DNA of 64,000 nucleotides from assembly GCA_032622095.1 (NCBI GenBank), contig CP136063.1:208987934-209051933 (forward strand), read 5' to 3'. Positions 44,331 to 56,579 of the stretch are shown here, piece by piece. This stretch comes from Siphonodentalium dalli (lineage: Eukaryota; Mollusca; Scaphopoda; Gadilida; Siphonodentaliidae). Within the stretch, counting starts at the first letter, position 1. Each line of letters starts with the position of its first letter. The position numbers and the translations under genes were made by a program. The notes under the pieces are model-generated. The model searched no databases, was not told where the DNA came from, and was given only the letters and a program-made list of their open reading frames with translations.

Positions 44331-46386
44331 TGAGAATATATATGCATACTAGTTCACATTTACTATTCACAGATTAAAAGTGCAGAAGTATGGCGGTATC
44401 AGTGAAAACTATTGGTCGCCATATTGATGCATTGTCAGTTCTTACGTCATTGTGCCTTTGAGGCACTGATACCATTTGTATGGAACTATTATGGCTGGCC
44501 ATACATGTTGCATGCTCACCATTTTGTATGCATATTACATTCGTACGGTATTGTGTCGATGAGGCACTCACGGATACCATAATATTTCCTTATTATTGGA
44601 CCAAGTAATTTGAATATATCGACAAACACCAATGTATGAGGATAAGAGGTCAGATGTTGTCTATTTGGTTACGTTGATCACATGCGGTACATCACAAAGA
44701 TAGACAATTTAAATTGCGAACCTGTGGACCTAGTAAATGTGAAATCACCTCCCGATGAGAATAAGTATAAACATCGATTTACTTGAAATTTTTTACACTG
44801 GCTAGCCAATGAATCGTTTCAAAACTTCGACCATGGCCTGCAAGAACAAGGTGCTCCGCATGGAAGACACAGCATGCCTTTTGGTACCAAGTTCACATTG
44901 GATATGGTTACTTGGCACAAGTAGGCCAGTGGGCTCTCATCAAGGCTCTCATCCAAGATGTCTCCAAAGATTTCTTACCATTGACGGAATCATCAGTGGA
45001 TAGTTAAGCAAACTGTAGCTGAAGGGTCAGGTTACTATGCTTACATATCTTTGCAGACTTGGATCAGGGAATCCCATTCAGCAAGTTGAATTGAGTGATT
45101 GCAAAGAAACAGACACACTTAAGTGTCGCTGAAATAACGACAAGATTATGATTGATGGAGATATCCATTCGATAATGGGAACTTGAAATGAAAATCCGTT
45201 GTTGCCAAATCTTGTGTATCAGATTATCCTAAGCCTCAATGAAACCAGTCACCCGATTCATAGTAACGTGACTCTGTCAGTCATACTGTACATGCATGTA
45301 AAGAATGAGACACTATTTATTATAGCGACACAGCATTATTTGAACAGAGGTCATATAATACTATATATGTTATAACGAACATAATTTCTTTGTTACTAAC
45401 TATTGTTCTGTTTACAATGAGTTATAGGATATGAAATCGCAAGAAACGAGGCAGAATTTTCCAATAAATACCTTGAAGTCGCAGTAACGTTCGCGATAAC
45501 GTTGCAAGTATCCAAATACAAGCCCTCATGTTCATTCATTCTGGCTAGCTTAGATTCGCAGGTATTAATCATGAAAGCACAATTAATGATAACGACATGT
45601 TGGATATCTAACGTACCAAGTATCCGAATACAAGCCCTTATGTTCATACATTCTGGCTGGCTCAGATTCGCAGGTATTATTACTATTAATCGTTAAAGCT
45701 CAATTAATTATAAAGACATGTTGAATATGTACAATGATGTCCTTTTAAAAGACCTATGATAATCATTTCCCGAATGTCAGTTGAGTTCCGGTTGCTCAAC
45801 TTCAACATTACAATTCGTTTAGGCAAAAGAAATTTCATCGGATAATAAGGACTATCTTTTTTTTATTTAGTCATATATATTATTGCCAAAGGAGACATTT
45901 CTGTCCTGGGCAACTTTCTGCGAACTAACAGAGATGTTTCATGTATGCTTTAGCAGTAAACATATGATATGAACTTAGCAATGAGTCGACTTCATGAAAT
46001 AGAACATGTGTAGCATGAAATTAGGAGACTTCGCATACCTACCACGTGGTGTCCGAAATCGGACGAGTCATCCCACCGTATATGTTGCAGAATAATGCAA
46101 TATGTTTTTTCAACAAGTAAATTATGTAGTCATTGTCAAACTGGCCAGCTATGTCAAATTTTGTAATGTGATTCCAATCAATGAATTTAGAGACGACATT
46201 GTGTTGATAAAAAAAACATGGATTTTTAACAAATTGCGTAGCGCATACTGTGAAACGAAAAGTTTCTGTGCATATATATAAATATTATTAACGATAGGCA
46301 ACGGATAAATTGCAAGTTTGTTTGTTATTAACAATAAATATTGAGTTGATAAACTCGCAATTCAGATACTCAGTAACCACGTCCTG
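44331..46386. other. Unassigned intronic sequence with a two-unit tandem repeat
   Basis: Bases about 45500-45605 and 45612-45730 are two copies sharing AAGTATCCxAATACAAGCCC, CATTCTGGCT and AGATTCGCAGGTATTA. Around 44830-45060 a plus frame has a protein-like look with stops, but I could not identify it. Confidence 0.4.
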
Positions 46387-46590
46387 GTCGACGGAGGAGG
46401 AAATAAAAACTGACTAGATATAATTGTTGAAATGCGGGAGTTACACTGGGCGCATTCGTGCGTGGCTAATCCGAACGCTGATTGACCAGGAGTAGGCAAT
46501 AAACGGCAATAAATTTTAACCCTCCTGATTGACACAAGGCCGGAGATATAATCCAAATAGTTCAGTTGAAGGGCTTGCCTTAGCGGAAAA
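46387..46590. repeat. Copy of the 20475-20739 MITE family, inverted
   Basis: It contains GGCCGGAGATATAATCCAAA and GGGAGTTACACTGGGCGCAT, the complement of 20490-20645, and ends AGTTGAAGGGCTTGCCTTAG. Confidence 0.8.
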
Positions 46591-46685
46591 ATAATTTGAA
46601 GAAATGTTATTGTTGGAATCTGATGATATGGGGACCATCGAATCACATTGTGTACCTTTAACTCTATAGATAAGATGTTACTCAC

Positions 46686-46932
46686 TCTACAACTGGGATA
46701 ATAATAGTCATATCCAGTAATGAACTGCTGGGTGTTAGCAGTGTGCAATCTCTGCTAATTGTGACATCATCGCATTTAGACTGAGTACAGAGACCAGCCC
46801 ATTCCAGCTTAATGTCAGTCAGCGTGTCCTTTATTTTCCCAATGAATAAATCTCCGGTTATATCACACACTGGAGTGCTCAGCTTATATTGGAATCTCAT
46901 TGTCACTCTTAGTTTAGCTGAACCTTTATCGA
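46686..46932 (-). CDS. Host gene exon, extracellular beta-rich region (most upstream exon seen)
   Basis: Acceptor GATATTTTCAG before 46932 and donor GTGAGT after 46686; 247 nt. It enters in phase 1 and leaves in phase 2. It encodes DKGSAKLRVTMRFQYKLSTP, then VCDITGDLFIGKIKDTLTDI, three further Cys (LCTQSKCDD, SRDCTLL) and LLDMTIIIPVV. Alternating hydrophobic residues and paired Cys suggest an extracellular beta-sandwich-type domain, which I do not recognise. It joins the 19715-19802 exon in phase across a 26.9-kb intron filled with repeats and the LINE. The phase 1 entry shows that at least one more exon lies upstream; I did not find it in 46.9-64 kb. Confidence 0.78.
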
Positions 46933-47009
46933 CTGAAAATATCAAGAGTAAGTTTGGTATAACAAATTGAAAATGGCAAGAAAAGCTTAGGACTAAGAAA
47001 CAAATATTT

Positions 47010-47345
47010 GTGGTTTGGGTTTCCCTACCGACCCTATTTTAAACCCCCAACCCTAAAGTTTTTTCATGGTTTTCAAGAAAATCTATTGAATTTGTTCTCA
47101 ACAAATTTCATAAAGCACAAAAAACACATTTCAGAATCTCAGAATAGGTTGATTTCTTAGTAAAAGTATGGTGAAATATTAAAATTTATACAAAAATAAT
47201 CAAAAGTAGTTTTATATCAATCTTGGAAAGTAAAATATGCACATGAAAAGTAATAAGCATATGTAAAAAAAAAAAAAAAAAAAAAAATTTCAGGCCTACC
47301 TACCGACCCTTTTTTTTTTCGGCTTGTAACCCAAACCAAACATTT
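47010..47345. repeat. Possible MITE with GGTTTGGGTT ends
   Basis: GTGGTTTGGGTTTCCCTACC near 47011 and the complement of TGTTTGGTTTGGGTTACAAG near 47345 are inverted. Both have CCTACCGACCC inside, as in the Harbinger-like element at 60928. A 23-A run lies at 47265-47287. Confidence 0.45.
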
Positions 47346-48889
47346 AATTTTCTTTGGCCTTACCATCAACTTATAAAAATATACAAGGCCAATCTCATGA
47401 TCTGAGGCAAAATTAAAATCTTGTTGGTTTCCTCTGAACCTGACCACCTACCAAGCCTGGATATATAGTCTGGTCGGAAAAGCTACATTTGTGGAATACT
47501 AGAACCCTAGAGGCATTTTTGGGGAAAAGCATGAAACTAAGTTTTCTAGCATAATTCAAGTATGCTGAATCCAATGAGGGTTCCTGTCGCTGCCTGTGAC
47601 CTATATTTCACCCATAAAATCAACTTAAAGTCACATACTGTTTTTATTGCCGCGAAAATACAGTAAGTCAATATCGAGACATATATCACACTCGTTATAC
47701 ATATAATCTCATGAACATGGGAATACTTTGTTATTTGAATCACCCCTCGTGACCTTTTTGTCATAACTATCTCATCATCTGCTATACATATATGGACAAG
47801 TATGTTATTTAATAAATAAACGCTCTTCATGAAATCACACCCGGTTGAAAGTTCTGTGAATCAGGATTAAGTTGAAAATATGACATTTTTTCACAAATAT
47901 CTTCTAGACCAGTTCATGCTATTTGGAACTGCTTGATTAAAGTGACTTTATATTGTGTTTTGTATATTAACTGATCATTGGAGCAATTAAATATACAATT
48001 ATTGGAACACGGTATAAAATTTCACAAAAAATCACAATTGGGATTTTAGTCATATTTCAACAAGAAATGAACAGAACTGTGTAATGTAAGTGAGGCATAT
48101 CATTACATATGAATATTCCAACTCATTGGAACCAAAATTCTTACTTTGGCTCAAAATGGCCGCCAAAATATGGAAAATGGTAAATATTGCCCCAGCTTGT
48201 CCTGCAATCGCTTACAAGTTGTGGTTGATGTATAAAATTGGCTATTCTGCCTCCTATACATTGAATACTAACATATCTGATGCACCATGGTTAATTGTTA
48301 CTATTGTTACCACTGACATCACCAAAAATATTGGACTTTTCTCTCAAAAACTTGACATCAATATCGGCAAAAATTAACTTTTCAGGTATCTAGACCATTT
48401 TTTCAAGTAAAATGCAACTTTCATTGGTAAAATGTAACTGTCTCTGGATTCAAATGTGTTTAGGTCTATCTTAAATGTGTCACACTACGGTATCTATAGA
48501 CCAAATTGCTCAAGATGGCTTCCAAAATGGCAACCAAATTTGTAAAAAGTTTTTTTTTCATATATCCTGAACATTATTCTCTGTGTTATCCGAAAAAGTA
48601 CTACATTGTGACTCACTTGGTTATTATACGTGTTAGTTAATTAACTGTCAACTATATATGTTCTATTCTGGTTGTCCCAGTTCCGCATGGGGCATGACAA
48701 ATTCATTTTAAAGTATGGAATTTTGCCGAGAACCTCTTTTGTGATTCTGGCCATATTATTGAATGGAAATGGGCAGAACGTTGAGACGGAACCGAGATGA
48801 ACCATAATCTGTGGCTATTCTGACCAGTTCATTATGGTAACAAAAAATATCAACTGGATGCAGGGTGGATGCCAAGATGGTAGTCAGGG
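47346..48889. other. Unassigned; contains an outer inverted repeat arm
   Basis: Bases 47868-47940 (TATGACATTTTTTCACAAAT, then CTTCTAGACCAGTTCATG) are inverted at 59541-59601. No gene is seen. Confidence 0.45.
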
Positions 48890-49158
48890 AGTTACTCTAT
48901 GATCATAGTTGAGGTGAATGGGTATACAGATAGTTATTGTCTGTCATGAATGATGTGAATAGGTATACACGGAGTGACTATATGGTTATGTGTGGTATAG
49001 ATGTATAGGTATACAGGGAGAGGTCATGGTCATGTGTAAGGTGAATCGGTATGAATGGAGTGACTGTATGTTGTATGGTTGTGTATATCCAGTACGGGTG
49101 CACCCGATGTGCCTGTATGGACATTGATGTGGTGTATGAATATAGTTACATGGTCATC
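48890..49158 (+). repeat. Minisatellite, left part
   Basis: Repeats of GGTATACAxGGAGTGACTxT and ATGGTCATGTGTxAGGTG. It continues at 57643 on the other side of the giant element, in the same orientation. Confidence 0.82.
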
Positions 49159-49169
49159 TACAGTACAAG

Positions 49170-49510
49170 GCCCGTGGTTTTTTCAAAACCACGTGTGGCC
49201 AACATTGTAACACGGAAAAATCGCGCGTGGTCTTAGCGTGGTCAACTTCAGAAAAATGGCCAGCGTGTTCAAAAACGGTCTGAACACGACGTGTACATGC
49301 CGTGGTCATCCGAGTTCACGCCGTGGTCATCCGTGTTGAAGTCGTGTTATTAGCGTGATCAATTTCGGCAATATGGCCAGCGTGTTCAAAAACGGTCTGA
49401 ACACGGCATGTTCAATGTCGTGGTCAACTGAGTACACGCCGTGGTCATCCGTGTTGAAGTCGTGTTCATGCCGTGTTAATAGCGTGGTCAGCCGTGTTTA
49501 CGGCATCTAC
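49170..49510. repeat. Left subterminal CGTGGTCA/CGTGTTCA array
   Basis: Dense words such as CCGTGGTCATCCGTGTTGAA, GCGTGGTCAACTTC and GCGTGTTCAAAAACGG. A further short array lies at 49908-50010. The same words fill the right subterminal region (56580-57600). Confidence 0.82.
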
Positions 49511-50430
49511 TATTTTCAGGGACAGTGCGGGAGGTGTGAATAATCCGCGACATCAAAGAGTTCCCGCAGTATTACTTGCGGTAGGCTTTTTTCGGGTATA
49601 TTTGGCCCGGATTGATTTCGTCAATGAATAAAGAATTGTCAGATAAAATATTTTATAATAAAAAACAATTTCATATATTTAATTATATATATGCATGTTT
49701 GTTAATCCGTGTCAATGGCCTTTATATCCGTGTCATGTTTTGTTGTCGCGTTTTATTTTAGTTGGCATTAATATTTTCTTGTGTTTGTTCATATTACATG
49801 TATGCAAACGGTTTCGGTAGTTTGTGCGTCGATATCGTGTCGCAACAAATGGCTGAAAAGTTGGATATAACATTACACAAATTCATAAGTTAAAGACATA
49901 TTATGCACTCTGAGTGCACTCCGTGGTCATCCGTGTTGAAGTCGTGTTCATGCCGTGGTCATCCATGCTAATAGCGTGGTCAGCAGTGTTTACCCCGTGG
50001 TCTGCATCCCAATGCAGAGCGGCACCTACTCTTTTCAGGGACAGTGCGGGAGGTGTGAATAATCCGCGACACCAAAGAGTTGCCGCAGTATTACTTGCGG
50101 TAGGCTTTGTTAGGGTATATTTGGCCGGATTGATTTCGTCAATGAACAAAGAATTGTCAGATAAAATCTTTTATAATAAAAAACAATTTCATATATTGAA
50201 TTATATATATATATGCATATTTGTTTATCTGTGTCTATATGGCCTTTATATCCGTGTCATGTTTTGTTGTCGCATTTTATTTTAGTTGGCATTGCTATTT
50301 TCTAGTGTTTGTTCATATTACATATACGCAAATGGTTTCGGTAGTTTGTGCGGCGATATCGTGTTCTAACAAATGGCTGAAAAATTGGATATAGCATTAC
50401 ACAAATTCATAAGTTAAAGACATATTATGC
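49511..50430 (+). repeat. Two direct repeats, period about 520 bp
   Basis: GGACAGTGCGGGAGGTGTGA starts copies near 49519 and 50039. Each continues through GCAGTATTACTTGCGGTAGG and GTCAATGGCCTTTATATCCG-type sequence to TAAGTTAAAGACATATTATG. Confidence 0.88.
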
Positions 50431-50432
50431 AC

Positions 50433-50642
50433 TTGTTCGGGCGCGTGAAACTGATTAGTTAGTATGCAGGCGCTATGCCAACTGGGGAAATGCAGAATTC
50501 TACTAACATTGCCGAAAATGTCAAACAAATCGACCGTACCACTTCTTAGAAAACATCGTCTGAACTACGCTCAATTTAAATATTTACTTCCCGAATCGGG
50601 ACGCAACTATCGGCGGTAAACGAACACAACCGATTTCGCCAT

Positions 50643-50685
<43 letters not shown>

Positions 50686-50839
50686 GTCACTGTATTTAAT
50701 GAATATATAAGAATTACGGTGTGTTTTGTCAATTTGGATATTTGGATATAATATTTGTAAAAATAACTACTTTCAGCAAGATTATTATCCATTTCTATTT
50801 TATCACCCTACCGGAGTGTTTCACATAACTTTAAACTTT
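50433..50839. repeat. Repeat R2, copy 2, with a 41-G run
   Basis: It matches 15933-16288. The G run occupies 50644-50684 and gives a spurious poly-Pro frame on the minus strand. A run this long may not have an accurate length. Confidence 0.78.
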
Positions 50840-51600
50840 CGCATTTAATGTTCAAAACGTAACTAAAGTTTAAAATTTTAATTTTAAACAAAAAATTAAA
50901 AACTCGGATCAAAATTTATAAATAAAATTAAGTTTTTCCAAATTTAATTTAAAATGATCATTTTCAACAATTAATATAATGTTCAAGAATTATCAATATC
51001 AAAGTAATTTCATATATATGCACACATTATTATGCTACACTCGTGACGCGGTCGGCGCCTCTGCAAAGCAGGCCCAGTCCAAACCAGCTAATTGTACACG
51101 GCAGTGCGGTTTGATACCCCCGGGTAATTATCGGCTGATAGAATGTGTGTTACATCACTAATTAGTTTATCACAAGGATGTATTAACGTGCTATTTGAAC
51201 CTATTTACCAAATGTAAGCATACATCGCCACATTAAACATGTTTCTGAATTTCTTTTAACACGGTTGTAGTAAGAATTAAAAAAATGTAAATTAATTAAA
51301 TAAAGCCGATTATTCTCATTTTAGAAACATACATAAAGGATGATAAGCCTTGATTATGGCGGAAAATATTTATATTGTAGGTAACATACCTTTATTAGGT
51401 GATTATGTGCGGTCCGTACAACGAACCGGAGGACAGGCATAATATATATGTATATGATGTCTTTGGGCTATTCATATTCCACCGACACGGAGAAACGGAA
51501 CAATTCCTATAGGTGCCGCGTTGGTTTAAACATTCAGACTTTTTGTCAGTAAAAACATTCTACAATACGTTTTACGCCATCATTTTAACGAGAACAGCGC
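50840..51600. other. AT-rich part of the giant element
   Basis: No gene. GTGCGGTTTGATACCCCCGG near 51104 is an outlying copy of a word from the tandem repeat at 51806-54430. Confidence 0.5.
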
Positions 51601-52900
51601 TCCTACATTAGCCGCTAGCCTGTTCTGTCGACATGTATAGGTCCTGGGGTACATCACTGCGACAACGGCATTCGAAATGGCGTCATTGGGCTTCACGTCA
51701 ACTGAAAAAACTCAGCAAATCATCCTAGGTGCGATTTAAAACCTCCGGATTCATCGACAGACTTTCGGCCTGAATCAGTGTTCTGTGTTTTACACTAAGA
51801 ATTCATCAATCTGATCGAATTGAGTGCGCTCACGTATGGAGTGTCGACACTGTTATGACCAGGTGATATTATTCAACAAATATTTAAAGGATATCTCGTT
51901 TTTTTAATTTTAAATTTATTCAAATTTAATTTAAAATTAAACATAAAATCGAAAAGATGGATGTACAAGGAGCATGGTTACCTTCGCTAGTATATACAGG
52001 GTGGGATAACACGATTACCGTTTATATATGGCTAAGGTCGTGAATTTGGAGATATTCAGCCCAATATAGTTTGCAACAGAATCGCGACTATGGTTCGAAA
52101 ACCACCTTAGTTGCGGACAAGAACTACGCTCCTCACATGTGTCGATTGCGAGTTCTGTCGACATGTATATGTCGTGGTGTATATCACCATGGCAAATGCA
52201 TTCGAACCGGCGTCGTTTGCACTTCAATTCTACTGAAAAACAGAGCAAATCTTAAGTGCGGTTTGAAACCCCCGGGTACACCGATGTATAGTTTAGTTCT
52301 GAATATTCTGAGTTTTACGTCTTATTTTCGGACAAGTGTCACGTTTGTCCAAAACGAACAAACAGCGGGTTGTCGACATATATATGTCGTGGGGTGTATC
52401 ACCATTACATAGCGATTCGAACCAGCGTCACGTGCGCTTTTATTCTACCGATAAACTCAGCAAAACGTAGGTGCGGTTTGAAACCCCCGGGTATAGACTT
52501 GATGTGAATGTTCTGTGTTTTACACTAAGAATTCATCAATGTGATCGAATTGAGTGTGCTCACGTATGGAGTGTCGACACTGTTATGACCAGGTGATATT
52601 ATTGAACAAATATTTAAATGATATCTCGTTTTTTTAATTTTAAATTTATTCAAATTTAATTTAAAATTAAACATAAAATCGAAAAGATGGATGTACAAGG
52701 AGCATGGTTACCTTCGCTCGTATATACAGGGTGGGATAACACGATTACCGTTTATATATGGCTAAGGACGTGAATTTGGAGATATTCAGCCCAATATAGT
52801 TTGCAACAGAATCGCGAGTATGGTTCGAAAACCACCTTAGTTGCGGACAAGAAATACGCTCCTTACATGTGTCGATTGCGAGTTCTGTCGACATGTATAT

Positions 52901-54241
52901 CAGGGTTTCCGCTACTACGGCAGGCCGGCCGCCAAGCGGCCTCATTCCCCTCCCCAATAATGGCCCGGCGAGCTCAAACCTCTTTTCCTGGGAATGTGGC
53001 CACCGGCACTGGGCGATTAACATATGCACTTTATGCCTATACGTAATCAGTTGCATGGGTCACCCATCGTAATGCTTTGTCGGCATAAGTCAAAGACAAA
53101 CCAATCGTCACATCAAAGGGACCGTTGCCGACAAAGAAAACTGCCCACGCACTCGGTTCCCGTGACGTCACGTCTCATGTTACATTGAAGTTTTAGTTGA
53201 ATACTTTCAAAATTTGCGAGCGGTCCGTTTAAACAAAATTAATTATGAGTCACAAAGATGGATTATACAAAAGAAAACTGCGACCGAACGATGCCCAGGG
53301 ATCAGCAAAAATAACTGCGTTTTATACTACTGGGCGACCTGGAAACTTGCCGACCGACGATGCGCCAAACTCTACGAACGTAGTTTCTGATGCAACATAT
53401 GATCGACAATGTATTGCTTCAATGTCGACTGGAGCGAACATAGTTTCCGTTATGGTAGATGATAGCCAAGGTATTGATTCAACATCTTCTCGAGGTGGTT
53501 CGTCTGTCTCGTCACGTCGAAAATGGATGGAGATCTTCCCGTGGGCAAATTACAGTATAGAGAAAGGGGGGTGGATTTGCTCCCTATGTTCCCGGTGGCG
53601 CCGTTCTCTGCCCAGAATGCAACAAATCGGTCTGTCCTGGGTGGACACAGGGGTTCGGCAGACTGACCATCCACGTAGACAGTTTGAAAGGCATGTGAAT
53701 TCTACCGATCACGTAGATTGTGTTCAGGCGAGCGTTGACTTTGCCGCTTCAGCTCCTTCGGGAAATGTGATGCAACAAATGCAAGTCGCATCAAACACCA
53801 CACGAGGCGCGAACAGAGAGAAGATTAGATGCATTTTCAAATGCATGGAGTTACTTGCAAAACGGAATTGCGCCCAAACCAGCGTAGCGAGGGGAATGAC
53901 CTCTTGGTTACCAACTACCGGTATGCTTCAGAATATCGGTACGAAAAACAGCCGGTACGAAATCCGGTTCACATTCTGATACCCTTGACCTTTGAACAGC
54001 GATGATGGAGATACTAAATTAATAACTAAATAATTTGGTGTCAAAAAACATGCGCTGTTTCAATTTACTTTATCCACGTAGCTTCAACGTTCCTATTTCA
54101 TGTCTTAGGTGCAAGGAAATTGCTTCTTTTCACTGACAAACATCAAAATTTTCACCCGACGGGGCGAACCATGGTCGCCCCGTCGCGTTGAGTGTCCCCC
54201 CCCCAAATACGGCCTGTTATTTATCCCTAGCGGAAACCCTG
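52901..54241 (+). mobile_element. hAT-like element nested in the giant element
   Basis: The termini are CAGGGTTTCCGCTA and TAGCGGAAACCCTG. TGTATAT is duplicated on both sides (52894-52900 and 54242-54248). The undisturbed copy near 52160 has a single ATGTATATGTCG, which confirms the empty site. 1,341 bp, with only an N-terminal transposase segment. Confidence 0.88.
53245..53979 (+). CDS. hAT-like transposase N-terminal part (TTF-type zinc finger)
   Basis: 244 codons, open. Residues 1-90 are Ser/Thr/Asp-rich and disordered. About 93-150 carry RRKWMEIFPWANYSIEKGGW, ICSLCSRW, then LSWVDTGV and RQFERHVNSTDH. This W-...-GGW-x-C-x-x-C-...-W-x-x-x-G-...-H-x-x-S-x-x-H pattern is the TTF-type finger found at the start of ZNF862- or ZMYM-like hAT transposases. 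About 190-215 (FKCMELLAKRNCAQTS) resemble the start of the next conserved helix. The frame then leaves the family, and catalytic and dimerisation domains are missing. Start chosen at the first ATG of the open frame. It could still make a DNA-binding peptide. Confidence 0.65.
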   Translation: MSHKDGLYKRKLRPNDAQGSAKITAFYTTGRPGNLPTDDAPNSTNVVSDATYDRQCIASMSTGANIVSVMVDDSQGIDSTSSRGGSSVSSRRKWMEIFPWANYSIEKGGWICSLCSRWRRSLPRMQQIGLSWVDTGVRQTDHPRRQFERHVNSTDHVDCVQASVDFAASAPSGNVMQQMQVASNTTRGANREKIRCIFKCMELLAKRNCAQTSVARGMTSWLPTTGMLQNIGTKNSRYEIRFTF

Positions 54242-54430
54242 TGTATATGTCGTGGGGTATATCACCATGGCAAATGCATTCGAACCGGCGTCATTTGCAC
54301 TTCAATTCTACTGAAAAACAGAGCAAATCTTAAGTGCGGTTTGAAACCCCCGGGTACACCGATGTATAGTTTAGTTCTGAATATTCTGAGTTTTACGTCA
54401 TATTTTCGGACAAGTGTCACATTTGTCATA

Positions 54431-55289
54431 GTACCATAATATGCAATTATTATGATACGTTAAATGCAATATTTATGACCAAAAAATCTTGGTGAATTTA
54501 TCTTTTTATATATTTTAAAATATTATTTTGCGAAAACCCGTGCCAATGAATTTTCTTAAATATGCAAGACTGAAAAACAAAGTCAAAATATTGTATCCAT
54601 AAGTTGTTATGGACTCTTTTTGGTCGGGGTTTTGTTTTCGTGTTATTATTATAGCAGAAAAAGTCACATCGTCGTTGTACTGATTATAATTCATCCAAGC
54701 AAAAAGGGACCCAATCTACAAAGAGACCGCCAAACAATAGGCTGGTAATTGTCATAATTACATAACGAGTAGTTAGATGTCTGTCTCGATAATGCATGGT
54801 TTGTTCATTGCCATCGATTACATAGCGGGATTAAGTATCTCGATACTGTAGACGGACAGTACAAATACACAGGTTGTTGTTCGTTTTATTTTTGTGACTA
54901 TAGAATGCCTGAATTTAAATGAGATATACTGAGTAGATATAACGTTAAAAATATATCTTTAATAACACCATCAAAGATATGGAAAAGTTATGCATGTAGT
55001 ATGTTTTTTCCAGGAGAGCAAAATGTATATGTTAGTGTTATTTCTGTTCTAGGTTCATGCTTTCGTTTTCAGAAATGTGTGAAGACGATGTAATAAAGAG
55101 CGTTTTCTAATATGATAATACTATCCTGTTGAATTGACGCTTTTCTTTTCACGTGTATTGTCCTGATAATTATCGTGTATCAATGGCGGCAATTATTTGT
55201 CCTTCATATTTTTGCTGCATGTGCAGAGACTGTATTTTCAAGGTGTTGGCCGGTAATTGTGTATGGATATGCAAGTTTCAGCATAGGCC
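54431..55289. other. Unique-looking part of the giant element
   Basis: AT-rich. No ORF of note and no repeat seen. Confidence 0.45.
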
Positions 55290-56340
55290 GTTTTAACGGA
55301 AAATTTTTACATGCCGCAAGATGAGATGAGTCATTTGCCGATATAGCAATACCAAATTGGTTACGATCAGCCGTCGGGAACATGTCATATAAATCAAATT
55401 ACTTTGTTTGAACGGAGAATGTTTATTACGGGTAGCGGTCGGCGCGCTTGTTCGGGAACATTTTGTGAGATTACTATAAACATTTTTAACTGAAAATTTC
55501 TGCATGCTGCAAGATGCGTCATTTGCCGATTTAGCAATACCAAATTTATGACGATTGGACTTCGGTAACATGTCATATAAATCAAATTACTACCGAGGGG
55601 TATCGACCCCACTATAAATATTTGAGTATAAAGTTTGAACGGAGAATGTTTATTATGGGCAGCGGTCGGCGCTTTTTCGGGCTGTGTTCGGGAACATTTT
55701 GTGAGATTACTATAAACATTTTTAACGGAAAATGTTTGCATGGTGCAAGATGCGTCATTTGCCGATTTAGCAGTACCAAATTTAAAATGATCCGACGTCG
55801 GGAACATGTCATACAAATTAAATTACTACCAAGGGGTATCGACCCCACTAGAAATATTTGAATATACAGTTTGAACGGATAATGTTTATTACGGGCTGTG
55901 TTCCGGTACATTTTGTGAGATTACTAAAAACATTTGTAACGGAAAATTTTTGCATGGTGAAAGATGAGTTATTTGCCGATTTAGCAGTACCAAATTTATT
56001 ATGTTCCGACGTTGGGAACATGTCATAAAAATTAAATTACTACCAAGGGGTATCGACCCCACTATAAATATTTGAATTATATACAGTTTGAACGAATAAT
56101 GTTTATTACGGGCTGTGTTCCGGGACATTTTGTGAGATTACTAAAAACATTTTTAACGGAAATTTTTTGCATAGTGAAAGATGAGTTATTTGCCGATTTA
56201 GCAATACCAAATTTATGATTGAAGATCAGTAACATGTCATATAAATCAAATTACTAACGAGGGGTATCGACCCCACTATAGAAATATTTGAGTATAAAGT
56301 TTGAACACAGAATGTTTATTGCGGGTAATTATTTTACAAG
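55290..56340. repeat. Tandem array, about five units of 218-235 bp
   Basis: CATTTTGTGAGATTACTA recurs near 55460, 55695, 55910 and 56128. Units also share CATTTGCCGATTTAGCAATA and a small palindrome GGGGTATCGACCCC. The minus-strand frames here repeat the same peptides and are artefacts. Confidence 0.88.
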
Positions 56341-56579
56341 CAATATATATAATTGTTGCATCGTTCCTGTTCTAGGTATGTCTTTTTTGATGATTTTGTT
56401 TTCGAGACATAATCATTGATGAAATTTACATGGAGAAATCTTGATATTTACATGGAGAAATCTTGATTTTTTTTTCACTAAATATTGTAAATTATCTTAC
56501 ACTTTTTTTTGTAAAAGATTAATTAAAATGGTAAATAAATCTAGATTGGTTTATCATTGATATTTCCCGATGTTTCAAA
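56341..56579. other. AT-rich spacer in the giant element
   Basis: Nothing recognised. Confidence 0.5.

Larger units (their letters stand above)
51601..54430 (+). repeat. 725-bp tandem repeat of the giant element, interrupted by a hAT insertion
   Basis: Anchors such as GTGTCGACACTGTTATGACC occur at 51841 and 52566, 725 bp apart. A shorter sub-repeat, GTCGACATGTATATGTCGTG through GTGCGGTTTGAAACCCCCGG, recurs at about 51622, 52151, 52371 and 54241. The copy at 52890/54242 is split by the element at 52901-54241. Confidence 0.85.

Noticed and set aside
44809-45060. Plus frame with protein-like stretches around stops
   Set aside because: Could be a decayed transposase, but no motif could be matched.
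47265-47287. Long A run considered as a retroposed mRNA tail
   Set aside because: No adjoining coding sequence or target duplication; it lies inside a repeat with CCTACCGACCC words.
50607-50792. Minus frame with a poly-proline run
   Set aside because: It is the 41-G run read on the other strand.
55293-56128. Four overlapping minus-strand frames with similar peptides
   Set aside because: They repeat with the 218-235-bp tandem unit and have no domain; they reflect repeat structure, not genes.
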